Assembly (NCBI GenBank): GCA_963920525.1
Contig: OY986438.1
Coordinates: forward strand, 183,952,888-184,016,887
DNA: 64,000 nucleotides
Direction: 5' to 3'
Source: Dichetophora obliterata
Taxonomy: Eukaryota > Arthropoda > Insecta > Diptera > Sciomyzidae
Each line of letters begins with the position of its first letter. Position 1 is the first letter of the stretch. Below the pieces are notes generated by a model. The model ran no database searches and was not told the origin of the DNA. It worked only from the letters and a program-made list of their open reading frames with translations. The position numbers and the translations under genes were made by a program. Below, piece after piece: positions 1 to 10,925 of the stretch.

Positions 1-128
1 ATAAATAAAATTTACTCAAATATGTCTCAACTAGCTTACACCTCAATTAATTTTTTTTTTCTCTAACACTTTTTTATTATATCATATCCGAACTCACTTC
101 GTCAAAATTTACTAAGACTTTAACTTAC

Positions 129-199
129 CGATGATTCCATTCACAGGACTGTCCAAACCAACAGACAGCTCATTTAGCTTTTCGTCCTGCAAGGTTGAT
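129..199 (-). CDS. Internal exon of an unidentified host gene
   Basis: On the minus strand a pyrimidine-rich tract (T runs, plus positions 221-240) leads to CAG at 202-200, followed by an open stretch ending in the donor ATCG|GTAAGTTA (exon end 129). The reading is RSTLQDEKLNELSVG and then LDSPVNGII, with a partial last codon. An alternative acceptor three bases upstream (exon start 202) keeps the same frame. It joins in frame to the exon at 380-534 across an intron of about 170 bases: the upstream exon ends with two bases of a codon and this one supplies the third. I do not recognise the protein. The stretch is acidic and polar with no membrane segment. The next exon lies outside the window to the left. 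Confidence 0.5.
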
Positions 200-379
200 C
201 TGCTTGTCATGATTTTTCGTAAAAAAAAAACAAAAAAAAATCGAATTAGAAAAACGAATTTGGATTATGAAATTATGAAAAGTATAGAAATTTTTAGATT
301 TTTTTTAAGCGCGTCGTATATCAATGTACCAACTGTGAAGAGTTCTATTCGCTTGTGAAAAAAAATGCAAAAAGTTCAC

Positions 380-534
380 CTCCTTTCTCTCTCTGTTACT
401 GTTGGCACTGATGCTTCTTCAGAATTACTGTGCATTGGCCTGAGTTTTACTCCTTCTTCATTGAAGTCACAGTTTGTGGCCCATGTTACAGATAGCTGGT
501 GCGGCGGTGTTGCGCCTGTGGGTGGTGTTAGATC
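380..534 (-). CDS. Internal exon of the same unidentified host gene
   Basis: 155 bases on the minus strand, open in one frame throughout. The acceptor is a clear pyrimidine tract ending TTTATTTCAG|GATC (AG at 536-535). The donor is GGAG|GTGAAC at 379. The translation begins DLTPPTGATPPHQLSVTW and continues through FNEEGVKLRPMHSNSEE to VPTVTERER. It is rich in Pro, Thr, Ser and Glu and looks like a disordered linker. Phase 2 at its end fits the next exon at 129-199, which is the main support that both are real. I found no convincing upstream exon of this gene inside the window. If it is a gene with long introns, much of the window could be intron. Function unknown. Confidence 0.5.
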
Positions 535-604
535 CTGAAATAAAGTAAAATAACCATAACAATAATTTATTACTTAAGCTACTTTGAGATTTTTTATATA
601 TTAT

Positions 605-2115
605 ATTAAATAACTTTTTTTTTAAAAAAAAACCAACTTCAAAACCACTACAAAGTAAAAAATAATTTTAAATTACTTTTCACATTAATTCTTCGTCCAA
701 TTTGATAATTTATTTTTATATATTATTAAATTGTGTAAGGGGATTTTATTCAGAGGCTGAGGTATGCTTAGCGGCTCCAGGGTCAAAAGACCCTCAAACT
801 TTTGTCCAAAATAAATAAGAAGACTTGTTGATTTTACTGCTCAGATTTTATTTTTCTGCTTTATTGTTCTGCTAAATTTTTCTCTTAGTGTAATCATATG
901 AGTAAGTCTTTCTTATTACAATACACAATATTTTAGGAGTACGAACGATAAATATACAGTCGTTAGTGAATCTGCCGACGCTGGTTCGATTATATTCGGT
1001 GTTCGCTGAAGTTCGGAGATGTTCGGTGTGTATCGGTGTTTATTCGGTGTTCGGTGAAGTTCGGTGATGTTCAGTGTGACAACGACTTCGGCAAGACCCA
1101 ACTATGCTGCGTTATTTAATATTTTGTATTATTGTATATAATTTGATTAATGTACTATATATATATATTTTTACAAATGTCTGTATATGGCGTGAAGCGC
1201 CTTGGTATTTATTTTAACGATAGAATAATAACAATAAAATAATATATATAATAGAATTCCTAAGTATATATCTGTACGTCGCGCTATCGTCTGACAAAAG
1301 CCGACGTGATTGACGAAAGAGAATGTTAATTGTGGGCACCCGACCGACCGAAGCCGACGTGATGGCACCACTAAGTAATAACAAATAAAAAAAAATAATC
1401 GAGACTCCCGATCGGCCGAAGCCAATGTGATGGTCCCACTAACTACTGCTTATAATACTTAAAAACTAAATGTAGTAATACGAGCCACCTTGCGATAGCT
1501 CGTTTTGAACCAACGGACTTGTTATCGTTTTCAACAAGTAAGCGACGGAACAAAGCACTACGCTCTCGAGCCGTGCCGAAGTCTGTCACAATGCGCCTTA
1601 CTTATTCATATGTTGCTAGAAACCTACTGGGAATTATATCATGTCTGGCTGTTGCGTGTGGTTTACGTAGGCTTGGCTGTTGGCTACGTTGAATGTGCTG
1701 GCTCTGTGTGTGTGTGTGTGTTTGGCTGTTGGTTGAGTTAAATGTGCACAGTGCTGTAGTAGAGTAGTGGCGTAGGGAGCGGGGTGCAACTTTGTAACAA
1801 ATCACCGTTACAATTGGAAATCTTATTATTATAACTTTTTTGTATTTTGTATTATTATCTATATTAATGTCTCCATGAATATAAAAGCCGGAGCGTTTAA
1901 TTTATAAAAATCTGATTTTATTAGCGCCGACTTTAAAGGTTTTATATTCATGGAGATATTAATATATTTATGATAATACAAAATAGAAAAAATTATGATA
2001 AGATTTCCAATTTAATAATATATATATAAATAAATTATCAAATTTGACCAAAAAGTTATGTGAAAAGTAATTTTAAATTATTTTTTACTTTGTAGTGGTT
2101 TTGAAGTGGTTTTTT
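605..2115. mobile_element. Inverted-repeat DNA element, about 1.5 kb, non-coding
   Basis: The sequence around 613-710 and that around 2031-2125 are reverse complements with few mismatches. The shared core is AACTTCAAAACCACTACAAA followed by GTAAAAAATAATTT. No long ORF lies between. The inside holds short direct repeats of GTTCGGTGA type (1005-1080), two ~75-base repeats around CGAAGCCGACGTGATGG (about 1340 and 1415), a TG microsatellite (1706-1722) and a strong hairpin (1811-2014). Exact ends and target duplication could not be fixed. Superfamily unknown. Confidence 0.5.
1811..2014. repeat. Hairpin, arms of about 85 bp
   Basis: The arm 1811-1895 (starts CAATTGGAAATCTTAT, contains TCTCCATGAATATAAAA) is the reverse complement of 1935-2014 with scattered mismatches and small indels. 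The loop near 1900-1930 contains GCGCCGACTTTAAAG. It lies inside the right part of the 605-2115 element. Confidence 0.6.
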
Positions 2116-2167
2116 TTAAAGTTTTATTTCTTCCTTTTTAGAGATTATGATAACAATTTTGCCCATT

Positions 2168-2890
2168 CTTGTAACGAATTTTGGTACCCTAGTGTCAATA
2201 TTGGAGATGCAGTGTTTTTCTTATAGTGACACGCCCTTTGAAAAATTCCACCTATTTTCTTGAGTGTGATTTGTTATAATTCTATCTTTTTTTGTACCGA
2301 ATTTCCGTACCCTAATGTCAATGTTCGAGTTACAGTGTTTTTCTAAAATTTTCACGGCCTTTGTCGAATAACGCCCTCTTTTTTGGCCATAATTTTTAAT
2401 AATTGTGCCTACCCCAGTACTAAATTTCAGTACTCTAGTGTCAATATTAACTGAGATACAGTGTTCTTCCAAAAGTGACACGCCCTATGTCTCTTTCTGC
2501 CCACTTTCTTAAAAGTTTTTCGTAATAATCTTACACATTCTTGTAACGAATTGTATAACCCTAGTGCCCATATTATTCGAGAAAGTGTCTTTCTAATATT
2601 GCCACGCCCTTTTGTCCAATAACGCCCACTTTCTTGACCGTAATTTGTAATAATGTTCCTACCCCTGTACCGAATTCTAGTACCCTAGTGTCAATATTAA
2701 CTGAGATACAGCATTTTTCTTATATTACCACGCCCTTTTGTCCAATACCGCCCACTTTCTTAACATTAAATTTTAATAACTATGCCTACTTCCCCTGTAC
2801 CTAATTTCAGTATCCTAGTGTCAATATTATTCGAGTTACAGCGTTTTTCTATTATTGCCACGCTTTGTCGAATACCGCCATTTTTAATAC
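2168..2890. repeat. Minisatellite, six degenerate units of about 120-130 bp
   Basis: Units begin near 2168, 2290, 2416, 2541, 2663 and 2793. Each has the order GTACCNAATTTCAGTACC, then TAGTGTCAATATT, then GAGTTACAGTGTTTTTC, then CCACGCCCTTTTGTCCAATA, then CGCCCACTTTCTT, then TAATAAT. Units differ at many places, so the array is old. A tract of similar terminal type (AACCAACTT, then TTTTGAAGTCGGTTT) follows at 2988-3045, so the array may belong to a larger element. Confidence 0.75.
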
Positions 2891-3143
2891 TTAATTAGAC
2901 GAGCACCTTCGTCAATTGGGCTAGTTTGTGCCCAAATTGCAGTAATCGGGCTAGTACTTGAGGAGTTATCGATGTACATACATTTGAAAAAAAAACCAAC
3001 CAACTTGAGAACCTACTCCTTTTTGAAGTCGGTTTAAAACTAGCTGATGTACTTAGCTTGTTTTTTTTTAGACTAAACCAACGCTCAGGGGATGCCCCCT
3101 ATAAATGCGTAAGCACTGTGTTGATTCGGAAGATGGGTGATAG

Positions 3144-4868
3144 TTAGTTGGAGGGTGGATAGATGGAGTAGTGTCGGTGAATATTTGTTTTAAACTTGCA
3201 CAGCTCAAAACTGCTGGGAAACATGCTCGCGGGGAGACTATTCCACAACTTAACCATGCTAATAAAGAACGAATTATCACGATAATGCGAGGTTCTATTA
3301 GACATCGACGCAATGGTAAAGGGGTGGGCTTGGACAGCTGCCCGAGTGGACCTAAGAAACACACGAGCTGGTGGCGTCAGGTCATGTATCTCTCTTGAAC
3401 AGTTCCCATGGTAATACCTATACAGAAGGCTTAGGCATCCAACATTGCGGTGATGCCCAAGAGAGTTGAGAGAGGATGAAATACTTTCATCCCCTATCAA
3501 ATGTATCGCACGACGTTGAATTCGATCCAGAAGCTCCAAATAAGATCTTGAAGCCCCTGCCCAAATGTGCGAATTGTACTCCATTTTCGGTCTAATATAT
3601 GAGGTGTAAATCATGCGAAGATCAGCTGAGGTGAAATATTTTTTGTACCGTTTTAAAAAACCTAGGCACTTGACCGCTTCTTTCGACACATCGAAAATAT
3701 GATAATTCCAACGAAGATCACACTTGATCGATATGCCCAGAACGTCAAGAGCGGCTGATTCCACAAGATCCACACCATTCATATTGAGGGGTGCTAAGGG
3801 TAAATCCATCCGCTTGTGGGTTAACATACAGCACTGGGTCTTCCTTGCATTGTACTCTACTTAATTAGCCCAGATCCCACTCGGAGATTTTTTGTAGATC
3901 ATTTAGGAGTGTGTCATTCATATTTTGCCTTTTTCTCTCAATCTCCATAGAGCTTGGGTGTTTTTCAAATGAATATGAATGAGAAATGCTGCTGTCGTCC
4001 GCAAACGAATGTATTGGGTTATGCGTCAACGACAGAAGGTCGTTGATAAAAACCAGAAACAAAGTTGTTGATAGAACTGAACCCCGCGGTTCTCCTCGGA
4101 CGAAATACCATCAACTACGACTCGAATCGTTCTGTCCTTGAGGAAACACGTGATTCATCGAGCAAAGTTACCACCAAAACTATATGCAACAAGTTTTGAC
4201 ACGAGCGCTTTATGCCACACTCGGTCGAACGCTTTAGAAATATCAAGAGCAACAACCCTACTCTCGCCGAAAAAGTGAACGCATTTATTCCATTCTTCGG
4301 TTAAGAACACCATAAGGTCACCAGTAGAGCGAACCCTACGGAAACCATATTGACGGTCACTGAGTAGTTGGTTGCGCTCCAGATAGTTCACAACGTTGAA
4401 GTTTATTACGCTCTCCATAACTTTAGAAAGCGTAGAGCATATCGCAATGGGTCGGTAGTTTGCAGGGTTCGTGGCATCACCCTTTTTAGGTACCGGCTGG
4501 ACATTTGTTACCTTCCAACAAGATGGAAATACTCCTGTTCTGTTGGAGATGTTGACAAGGTTGCGCAAAGGCCGAGCCAGCCAAGAAGCACACATTTTAA
4601 GCACAATTGGCGGTATGCCATCAGGACCAGAGGCTTTGTTTACGTTGAGATTTGTAAGGACCCTTTAAACTGCTCTCGTTCGAAAGTATATCTCCTGCAT
4701 TGCAGAAGATCCACCCTCAACAAAGGGCAGTGGCTGATTGCTCTCCGAAAGAGTGGAATTTTGTGCAAACAATCCAGCTAATAGGTTCGCTTTATCAGCC
4801 AAGTCAGTGAAGATTTGGTCATCTTTTAAAAGAGCTGGAAAATAAGCTTCACTTGGGCCTGTTGTTCT
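3144..4868 (-). pseudogene. Broken reverse transcriptase ORF of the LINE
   Basis: Three open pieces follow one another on the minus strand in different frames: 4868-4155, 4062-3865 and 3827-3144. The first has the finger region NKASGPDGIP, then NYRPIAICSTLSKVME, QYGFR and the first catalytic aspartate in LDISKAFDRVWH. The second has the second catalytic motif as FADDSS. The third is the thumb and C-terminal part: LGISIKCDLRWNYH, YIRPKMEYNSHIW, DRIQRRAIHLIGD, KLWNSLPASMFP, then a stop. Each break is a frameshift or small loss; an in-frame stop also lies near 4665. This copy cannot make an active enzyme. The order of the motifs is normal for this family. Confidence 0.85.
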
Positions 4869-4871
4869 ATC

Positions 4872-5664
4872 CAGAGCTGGATCAAAAAGTACTCATTACA
4901 ATTCAATTACAATTCGTTGGAATTAGAAAATGGTAATTAGTCCTCTCAATTCCTCAGGAATGTAATTGGAAAAAATTCTCAATTCCATTACAGGAATTGT
5001 AATTGGTTATTGAACACTTCAATTCTTCATAAACGGAATTGGAAAAAATCGTCAATGCTATAAATTGTAATTTGTAGTTAAAATTCTAATTACTTTTTCA
5101 TATACTCAAAACTACTTTATTATGTATTAGAAAACTTTATTTGACTCCCACTGTTAGTCGGTTAATGAAAAATTTACAAATTATCGAAGATACAAAATTT
5201 TTAATTTAAGACCACATTTTGAGTTAGAACAAAATATATAGCTGCTACGCTACCGGGTTCAATCCCGCCGACTTTTTGCAAGGTGCTTGGTACAAACCTT
5301 CCACACCGCTGTATAAAATTTCAGTAATCTACTCACACAGCAATGTTTTCCAATTCTATTCCTAAGAAATTGAGGCGTTCAATTACCAATTATGGAATTT
5401 AAAATTTATTTTTGATTCCATTAATAAGGAATTGAAGTGGTTAATTACTCATTACAATTCCTATACTGGAATTGACAATTTTTTCAAATCCATTCCGAGG
5501 AATTGAGGTGTTCAATTACCAATTACAATTCCTGTAATGTAATTGAAAAGTTTTTCCAATTACATTCCTGAGGAATTGAGATGTACAATTTCCAATTCCT
5601 AAGTCCAAGGAATTGGGATTGAGGTGGAATTAAAATAAAAAGAAATTATTACAACCCATCTCTG
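4872..5664. mobile_element. hAT-type MITE with palindromic subterminal repeats, inserted in the LINE
   Basis: Ends are CAGAGCTGGATC on the left and the reverse complement of CAGAGATGGGTT on the right, typical of hAT termini. The 8-base target duplication is GTTCTATC (4864-4871 and 5665-5672). The inside has many copies of GGAATTGAGGTGTTCAATTA and its reverse complement, with the middle at about 5100-5330. Around 5250 there is a short tRNA-like B-box, GGGTTCAATCCCG. No transposase. It is younger than the LINE it splits. Confidence 0.85.
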
Positions 5665-5690
5665 GTTCTATCTAATAGCACATTCCATTA

Positions 5691-6517
5691 AAAAAAAAAA
5701 AAAAAATCTGACCTCACAGTATGCAGAATTTTATAGATTCTGACCTGAATTTACAGAATGTTAACCTCTTTTGCGCTGAAAAAAGAACGGAAAAAATGCT
5801 TTATTTTTTTATTTGATATTGGCTGCTCTGTTGTTTTGAATTCCAATGTATTTACGATTGAGGTTATGTATAGTGCTCTTGAAGATCAGCTGAAGCAGCT
5901 TTTAAAATAATAATTTAAACAAATATAAAACAATTAAATACACTCAGAAGTTACTATAATATTGTGTCAATAAAGTTTTTTCATTAATAAATTAAATGGT
6001 TATCTTAGGAAAAATTCTGGAAAAATAGATTTTGTTGGGCCTCTTGACTATACATCTCCCCTTAAATAATAATCATCAAAATTGTACTGAAGGTGTATTT
6101 TTTCTTGTTGACTCCAATGTTATTTTTGAATTTTAACAAACAATATATTTGAAATTTTGCAACAATCATTTTGAAAAACATTAAGCAAATTGATACTTTA
6201 ACCGGATTAAATAACAAGTTTTCTTTGACAAAGATTCAATAGATGTCTAATAACTAATTTTGTAAAATAAGTTTGCAAAATAATTGTAAAAATTTAATTG
6301 GCTTTTCGAAAACATGAAAGGCTTTAGGCCAAGCTATTTTAAAGCAAGGAAAAGGAGAGCAAATATCATATTATAAATAAAAGAAGTAAGAGCTTGTTTT
6401 TTAAATATGTTTTTTATTCGTCTTTATTTCCTGCGGGATCCTTATAAAGCCTTTTTTTCAATCAACTCAAAAAACTGAGCTTATGTCACAAAATGCCATT
6501 TTTAAACTATAATTAGT
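5691..6517. other. AT-rich stretch with no gene seen
   Basis: An A run at 5690-5706 precedes AT-rich sequence with no convincing ORF, splice pair or terminal repeat. It ends at the stop codon of the pseudogene on the minus strand. Confidence 0.5.
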
Positions 6518-6957
6518 TTAATATCTCTGACGACGGAGCACGCGACGACGATTTGTGCTGTAGTGATAACCATCAGTAGATGAGTGGGTGTGTTCAACAT
6601 TCGAGGAGGCAGTATCGTACTGAGAGTAAGATTCAACCTGTTGGGTTGGAGCGTAGGATTGCTCAGTAGCACAAGATTGTTCAACTGGTGAGCTTTCGTA
6701 CTGGACAACGAGAGTTGTGGCAACATAGCTCGTTGTGGTGGTAAATAGCTAATGGATGGCACGTAAGAAGAAGCTGCATGGCTCTGTTGAAGTGGCAAGT
6801 TCTTGACGGATGGCACGTGGAAAGAAGTAACAAAACCCGGACCATTACGCTGACGGTAGAAAACACGACGGTTGGTCTTGTACCTGTAGCCATCGCACAG
6901 AAGAGTATTTAGTCGGTTTTTTGGCACACAATTCAAAAAATCAAATGGAAGCGACAA
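6518..6957 (-). pseudogene. 3' part of a GYR/YLP-motif structural-protein gene copy
   Basis: On the minus strand the frame from about 6957 reads DGYRYKTNRRVFYRQR, a GYR motif, then VPSISYLPPQ, a YLP motif. After a frameshift near 6720 it continues with YESSPVEQS, then YAPTQQVESYSQYDTASS, then a second GYR-like end DGYHYSTNRRRVLRRQRY and a stop at 6520-6518. GYR and YLP motifs occur together in secreted, probably extracellular-matrix or cuticle-associated proteins of flies. The frameshift, and the separation from the N-terminal part by a transposon, argue for a pseudogene. It is the C-terminal half of the copy whose N-terminal half lies at 8759-9211. Confidence 0.7.
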
Positions 6958-7549
6958 ACTTTTTTGGATATCGGTTTTAAGTTAGTAAAATTCTGCGTCA
7001 CAAGCAAAAAAATTAATACTTTAAGAGAACTAGTTCAAAAGTTACAAGCTGTCAAACTTAACTTTTTTTTTGCTTTCGTTCGCGCGCAGTGGAGAATCGC
7101 AATTTGTCAGCATTTTAATATAAAATTTTTATTTAAAAAACATTCCTTTTTGCAATATTTTTAAATGAAACCTTCAACTTCAGGCTATTATTGTTCTAAC
7201 GCCACAAAAATTTATTAGAAAAAGTGCTGAAAATAACTTTGTTGTGTCTATTAAAAAATGTGTTAAAAAATTCCGAAATTTTGATATGCATGTGGAGTTA
7301 AAGCTTATTTTTTTGTGTTTTGTTGTCATCTTATAATGATTTTCTTTTAATATGAACTGTTGCTATAAAGTGTGTAAAATTTTGTTGCTATTTTGTGCAT
7401 TTTAGAAAATATTAAACTTCTTGCAAACGAACTGCAATCGCTTTTATCAAATTAAGCATGTGCAACTACTAAAGAGTGTGTTTTTTTGTTTTGCTTTAAA
7501 TTTTTTTTCTTATTTTTCCTTTAATTTTGTAGCTATACCCTACAGTCTA

Positions 7550-8758
7550 TATATCTTTAATATTTATATGGTAAAAGCTTAAACGTTATGGAGAAGCTAA
7601 CATTCAAACTTCAATTTTCTCTATATGTATTGGAAAAAATTGGTTTGGAAATCGATCAACTAAATCCAGGATTTGGGAGTTCTTATAATGGAAATACGAT
7701 GTTTTTTTGAAAATGCAGAAGTAACGGCATTAATTACTAACCTTGATTTAGATCTCATTAAAAAAATGCATATTGTTTTAATAGTGATTTCATGCGGTTA
7801 CGAAGTAAATATTGAAAAATTCCGTGATTTTGCGCTAAACACAGCAAGATATTTTGTGCATATGTATCCATGGTATAATATGCCCCCCACTGTGCATAAG
7901 TATTTAATTCATGGGCCTGAAGTCATGAAATATGCTTTATTTCCCATTGGTCAATTGCCCGAGGAGGCGCAAGAAGCTCGCAATAAAGATTTCAAAAAAT
8001 TCAGGGAGGATTTTTTACAAAAAATCAGCCTAGAGAAATCGCTCGAAGATGTTTTCAATAGGTTTTTGATCCTATAATTTCAAGCAAAAGGAAATTACCT
8101 CAAAAGAAGTTAAAAAAGTTGCCACAAATGGCTGTAAATTTGATTGTACCGCCGATGAAGAGAGTGGTGAAAGTTGTGACGTCAGTTTTCATGATCCATA
8201 CGATGGAGTATTACCAAGCGGCAGTTATTAAAATTTAATATTTAAATTATAAAAAAAAGGCCACTGCGTCATTTTGTATGGGAGGTAGGTGGAGTTTTCA
8301 TTTGATTGTACGAAATTTCAAACTCAGAATGCATAATAAAAATTAAAATTTATGTGAAGAATTTAAAGTCCATATATTAATTTTTGTTGAATTTTAAAAA
8401 TTTTGATAAAATAAACTTGTATGGGAGGTAGGTGTGGTTTTCACCCCTTCACATACAAAATTTCAAGTGCATATATTAAGTTTCATAGAATTAAAAGAGA
8501 TTTTACTGTTTTTAAAAAGTCAATTTGTATGGGAGGTAGGCGTAGTTTTCATGCGATTTGATTAATTTGCGATTTTGATCTTTATATTTTAGATACAAGC
8601 TTAAATACCAAAATTCATTACTATAGCTTCAAAATCACACCTGTAATCGTGCAGACAAACAGACAGACGGACGGACGGAATTTTTTTTTCTTATTTGAAC
8701 CCACCTCCGTCTTCTAGGTGCATTGATATCCATTTTCAGGGTAAAATACCCCACTGTG
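7550..8758 (+). mobile_element. Transib transposon remnant, 3' part, inside the GYR/YLP copy
   Basis: The right end, read inward on the minus strand, is CACAGTGGGGTATTTTACCC. It starts with the CACWGTG heptamer shared by Transib ends and V(D)J recombination signals. Coding remains of the transposase C-terminal part lie at 7620-8200. Between them and the end are three repeats around TTGTATGGGAGGTAGGTG (near 8273, 8418 and 8525) and a GACAGACGGACGG tract (8665). I could not find a matching left end: the part from about 6958 to 7550 is AT-rich and unassigned, so the left limit is approximate. Confidence 0.65.
7673..8077 (+). pseudogene. Transib transposase, C-terminal catalytic region (RAG1-core relative)
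   Basis: The 134-residue frame contains RFFENAEVTALIT-like sequence, YPWYNMPPTVHKYLIHG and then IGQLPEEAQEARNKDFKKFR. The last carries the glutamate-rich block in which Transib and RAG1 keep the third catalytic residue. Just upstream, out of frame, is LEIDQLNPGFGSSYNGN. Downstream after a small loss the family pattern resumes as DPIISSKRKLPQKKLKKLP. The N-terminal two thirds, with both catalytic aspartates, are absent. Transib enzymes cut at CACWGTG ends, which fits the nearby terminus. This copy is dead. Assignment rests on remembered family motifs, not on a search. Confidence 0.7.
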
Positions 8759-9211
8759 TATGAGCTGGCTCTGGCTCAGAGAGAGCAGCAGCCACAACTC
8801 GAGTTTGTTGAGCTGGGGCGAGGCTTATAGCTGGGGCGCGGCTTATAGCTGGGGCAGAAGCAGACTCTTGGAAAGATTCCTGAGCTAAAGTTTGAGGAGC
8901 GGTCTGAAAAATTTGAGCAGGTGCAGCAGCGAATTGTTAATCTGGAGCTGAAACAGCAAAGTAGTAGGTTTGAGCTGGTGCAGAAGCGGAAAAGTCATAG
9001 CTTTGAGCTAGAGTTGAGTATGACTTCACTGGAGTTGAAGCAGCAATGTTATGGCTTTGAGCTGGTGCAGAGAAGCTTTGAACTGGAGCTGAAGCAGCAA
9101 AGTTATAGCTATGAGCTGGTGCCATATTGTGGCAAATAGTTGTTAGTCAAATGGCTGAAATCACCATGACGCCACCAAAATGGCTCCAAGTTGGAATAGC
9201 ATCAAGAATTT
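8759..9211 (-). pseudogene. 5' part of the GYR/YLP-type secreted protein gene copy
   Basis: On the minus strand TTTTATTTTAG at 9221-9212 is a good acceptor. It is followed by KFLMLFQLGAILVAS, which with a short upstream exon giving Met would be a classic signal peptide. Then a frame with NNYLPQY, a YLP motif, shifts once into an Ala/Pro/Ser repeat: APAHSYNFAASAPVQSFS, APAQSHNIAAS, LAQSYDFSASAPAQTYYF. One in-frame TAA follows SAPD, and the frame then continues to QTRVVAAALSEPEPAHT at the Transib boundary. Such repeats are usual in fly cuticle-type proteins with GYR/YLP motifs. The two frame errors and one stop suggest a dead copy. Confidence 0.65.
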
Positions 9212-9777
9212 CTAAAATAAAATTAATATAAATGTTATATCCAGCTCCAAGTGTTTGATCAGCTTCTTGCTGCATGGCACTAGAAAATATAACGCACCAA
9301 TTTTTATTTTTGTGTGCAGTCCTCCAAAAACTGAGGTATCCAAACGCAAATGATACACTCAAAACATTTATTAGTAAAATTTCTACGAATGATATTCGTA
9401 AACAAAATATTCGTACATTCTACAAATATTCGTACAGTATACAAAGTATTTGTCTTGTGATATCTTTACGATTCATTCGTAAAATGTTACTAATACCTGA
9501 TGCAGTATCTACGAATATATTCGTATTATATACTAATGATATTCGTAAACAAAAATAAATAAATTCGTATTAGTACATTTAACAAATGTTTGTGTACACA
9601 TAAATAATAATATTTGTAAATTTCTCGTACGAATAACTTCGTAATTTTTTTCCATTACATTCGTAGTAAACTTCGTAACTTTTTTCCATTACATTCATAG
9701 TATTAACTAATGCTTTTGTGCTACTTACAAATGAAAAATCATGTTAATAGAAAAAATTCATTAGTAGGTTGACCATA

Positions 9778-9910
9778 CGAACAACAAAATATAAGGAACT
9801 GTATGATTGTAAGTGGCTGAAGCCAACTGGTGGAGTGCGTGGCATGTGATCTAAAGAGCCGAGGTTCAAACCCCAGCTCAGACAGAATGTTTTTTTTTTT
9901 TTAGATGATT
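9778..9910 (+). repeat. tRNA-like (SINE-like) unit, copy 1
   Basis: The unit runs from ATAAGGAACTGTATGATTG through GTGGCTGAAGCCAACTGGTG and a B-box-like GAGGTTCAAACCCC to a run of T's at 9890-9902. It is repeated directly at 9924-9947 plus 11758-11822, where the second copy is split by a hAT element. A cloverleaf could not be completed, so this is not called a tRNA gene. Confidence 0.4.
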
Positions 9911-10261
9911 TGTCGAACAACTACAGAATATAAGGAACTGTATGATTGCTGCAGCCAGTGGCGTAGCTAGGGTTGTTGGCACCCGGGGCGGAAAATAAAT
10001 TTTGCACCCTCAAAGGACGGTTATCCTTATCCATATCTAAAATCTCTATAAAAAACTAAAAATTTGCAAATATACGGTTTTGTTTAAAATTTTTTATTTG
10101 TATCTTTTAATAATTTTGTTAAGATGCATCGATTTAATTTAATTTTTTTGTTTTAAAACATCAATTGTGTGTCTGAAAAAATATAAAAACATTATAAAAT
10201 GATTAAAAATAATGAATTAAATCATACTTTAAGGTACCATCAAGATTTAAAATTCCTTCTT

Positions 10262-10925
10262 TCTTGCTTTCAGAGAAGCAAACTTTTCGATAACTTCATC
10301 GAAATCGATGTTCTCAGTCTCTTCGGCTTCAAACGATAATATTGAGAGGTCTGTAAGTCTTGACTACCCCATTGTTGACCGCAAATAATTTTTTATTAAT
10401 TTAAATTTGAAAAGCTTCTTTCGCATGAAGCAACTGAAACGCAAATCGTTAAAAATAATTTTAAACTAAGTGCTAGATTCGGCAACGTCTCTTCGAATCC
10501 CCATTCATATATAAAGTTTAAAAAATCTATTGAGGTCCAGTTTTTATGAGTTTCTAAAGCAATGTCTGCAGCTTTAAGGTGCCTTCTCAGCCTTGGTATT
10601 TCAATTGCTAACTCTTATTCATTGACCTCATCATGGACAGCGACCAATCTTTGTATTAAGATCTGTACTTCATTTTCAGAAGTGGATAGCAAGCTTTGTG
10701 GTAGAATTGCATCAAATACATTTTCAAATCTTGTATTGATTTTGTTCTACTATTAAGTTCCGAATGAAACCTATCCAGGCACTCGAACATCGCCCTCTTA
10801 TTTTCTTCTTGCAGAATTAATTCACAGTCTCTGGTATGTTCTCCTGGCATCCTTTTTCTGTATCGTATTCGTCTCTCAACTAGGATCCCACTCAAAAATT
10901 TAAGTTTCTTCGTTAAAAAGCTCAA
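10262..10925 (-). pseudogene. hAT transposase C-terminal relic (ZMYM1-like group)
   Basis: The minus-strand frame from 10925 reads RRIRYRKRMPGE, then CLDRFHSELNSRTKSIQDL, the pattern of the region before the hAT dimerization domain in the ZMYM1-like group. After one or more frameshifts it ends LSILSFEAEETENIDFDE, then VIEKFASLKARKKEF, matching the far C-terminus of that family. The N-terminal zinc fingers and the catalytic region are missing. Several stops and shifts make it non-functional. The group assignment is from remembered motifs. Confidence 0.65.

Larger units (their letters stand above)
3060..5690 (-). mobile_element. Degenerate non-LTR retrotransposon (LINE), split by a hAT-type MITE
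   Basis: A minus-strand LINE with a poly(A)-like 3' end (T run 3061-3069 on plus). It holds reverse transcriptase and C-terminal ORF pieces between 3144 and 4868. Its 5' side continues beyond the MITE at 4872-5664: after removing the MITE and one GTTCTATC copy, a frame reading VLLDRTTGPSEAYFPAL runs across the junction. The 5' end is truncated near 5690, where an A run starts. Clade is uncertain; the RT and C-terminal block resemble the Jockey/CR1 group. Confidence 0.8.

Noticed and set aside
4368..4781. 137-codon plus ORF
   Set aside because: Shadow of the LINE reverse transcriptase on the other strand.
9778..9910. tRNA gene with anticodon
   Set aside because: B-box present but no complete cloverleaf; repeated in tandem like a SINE.
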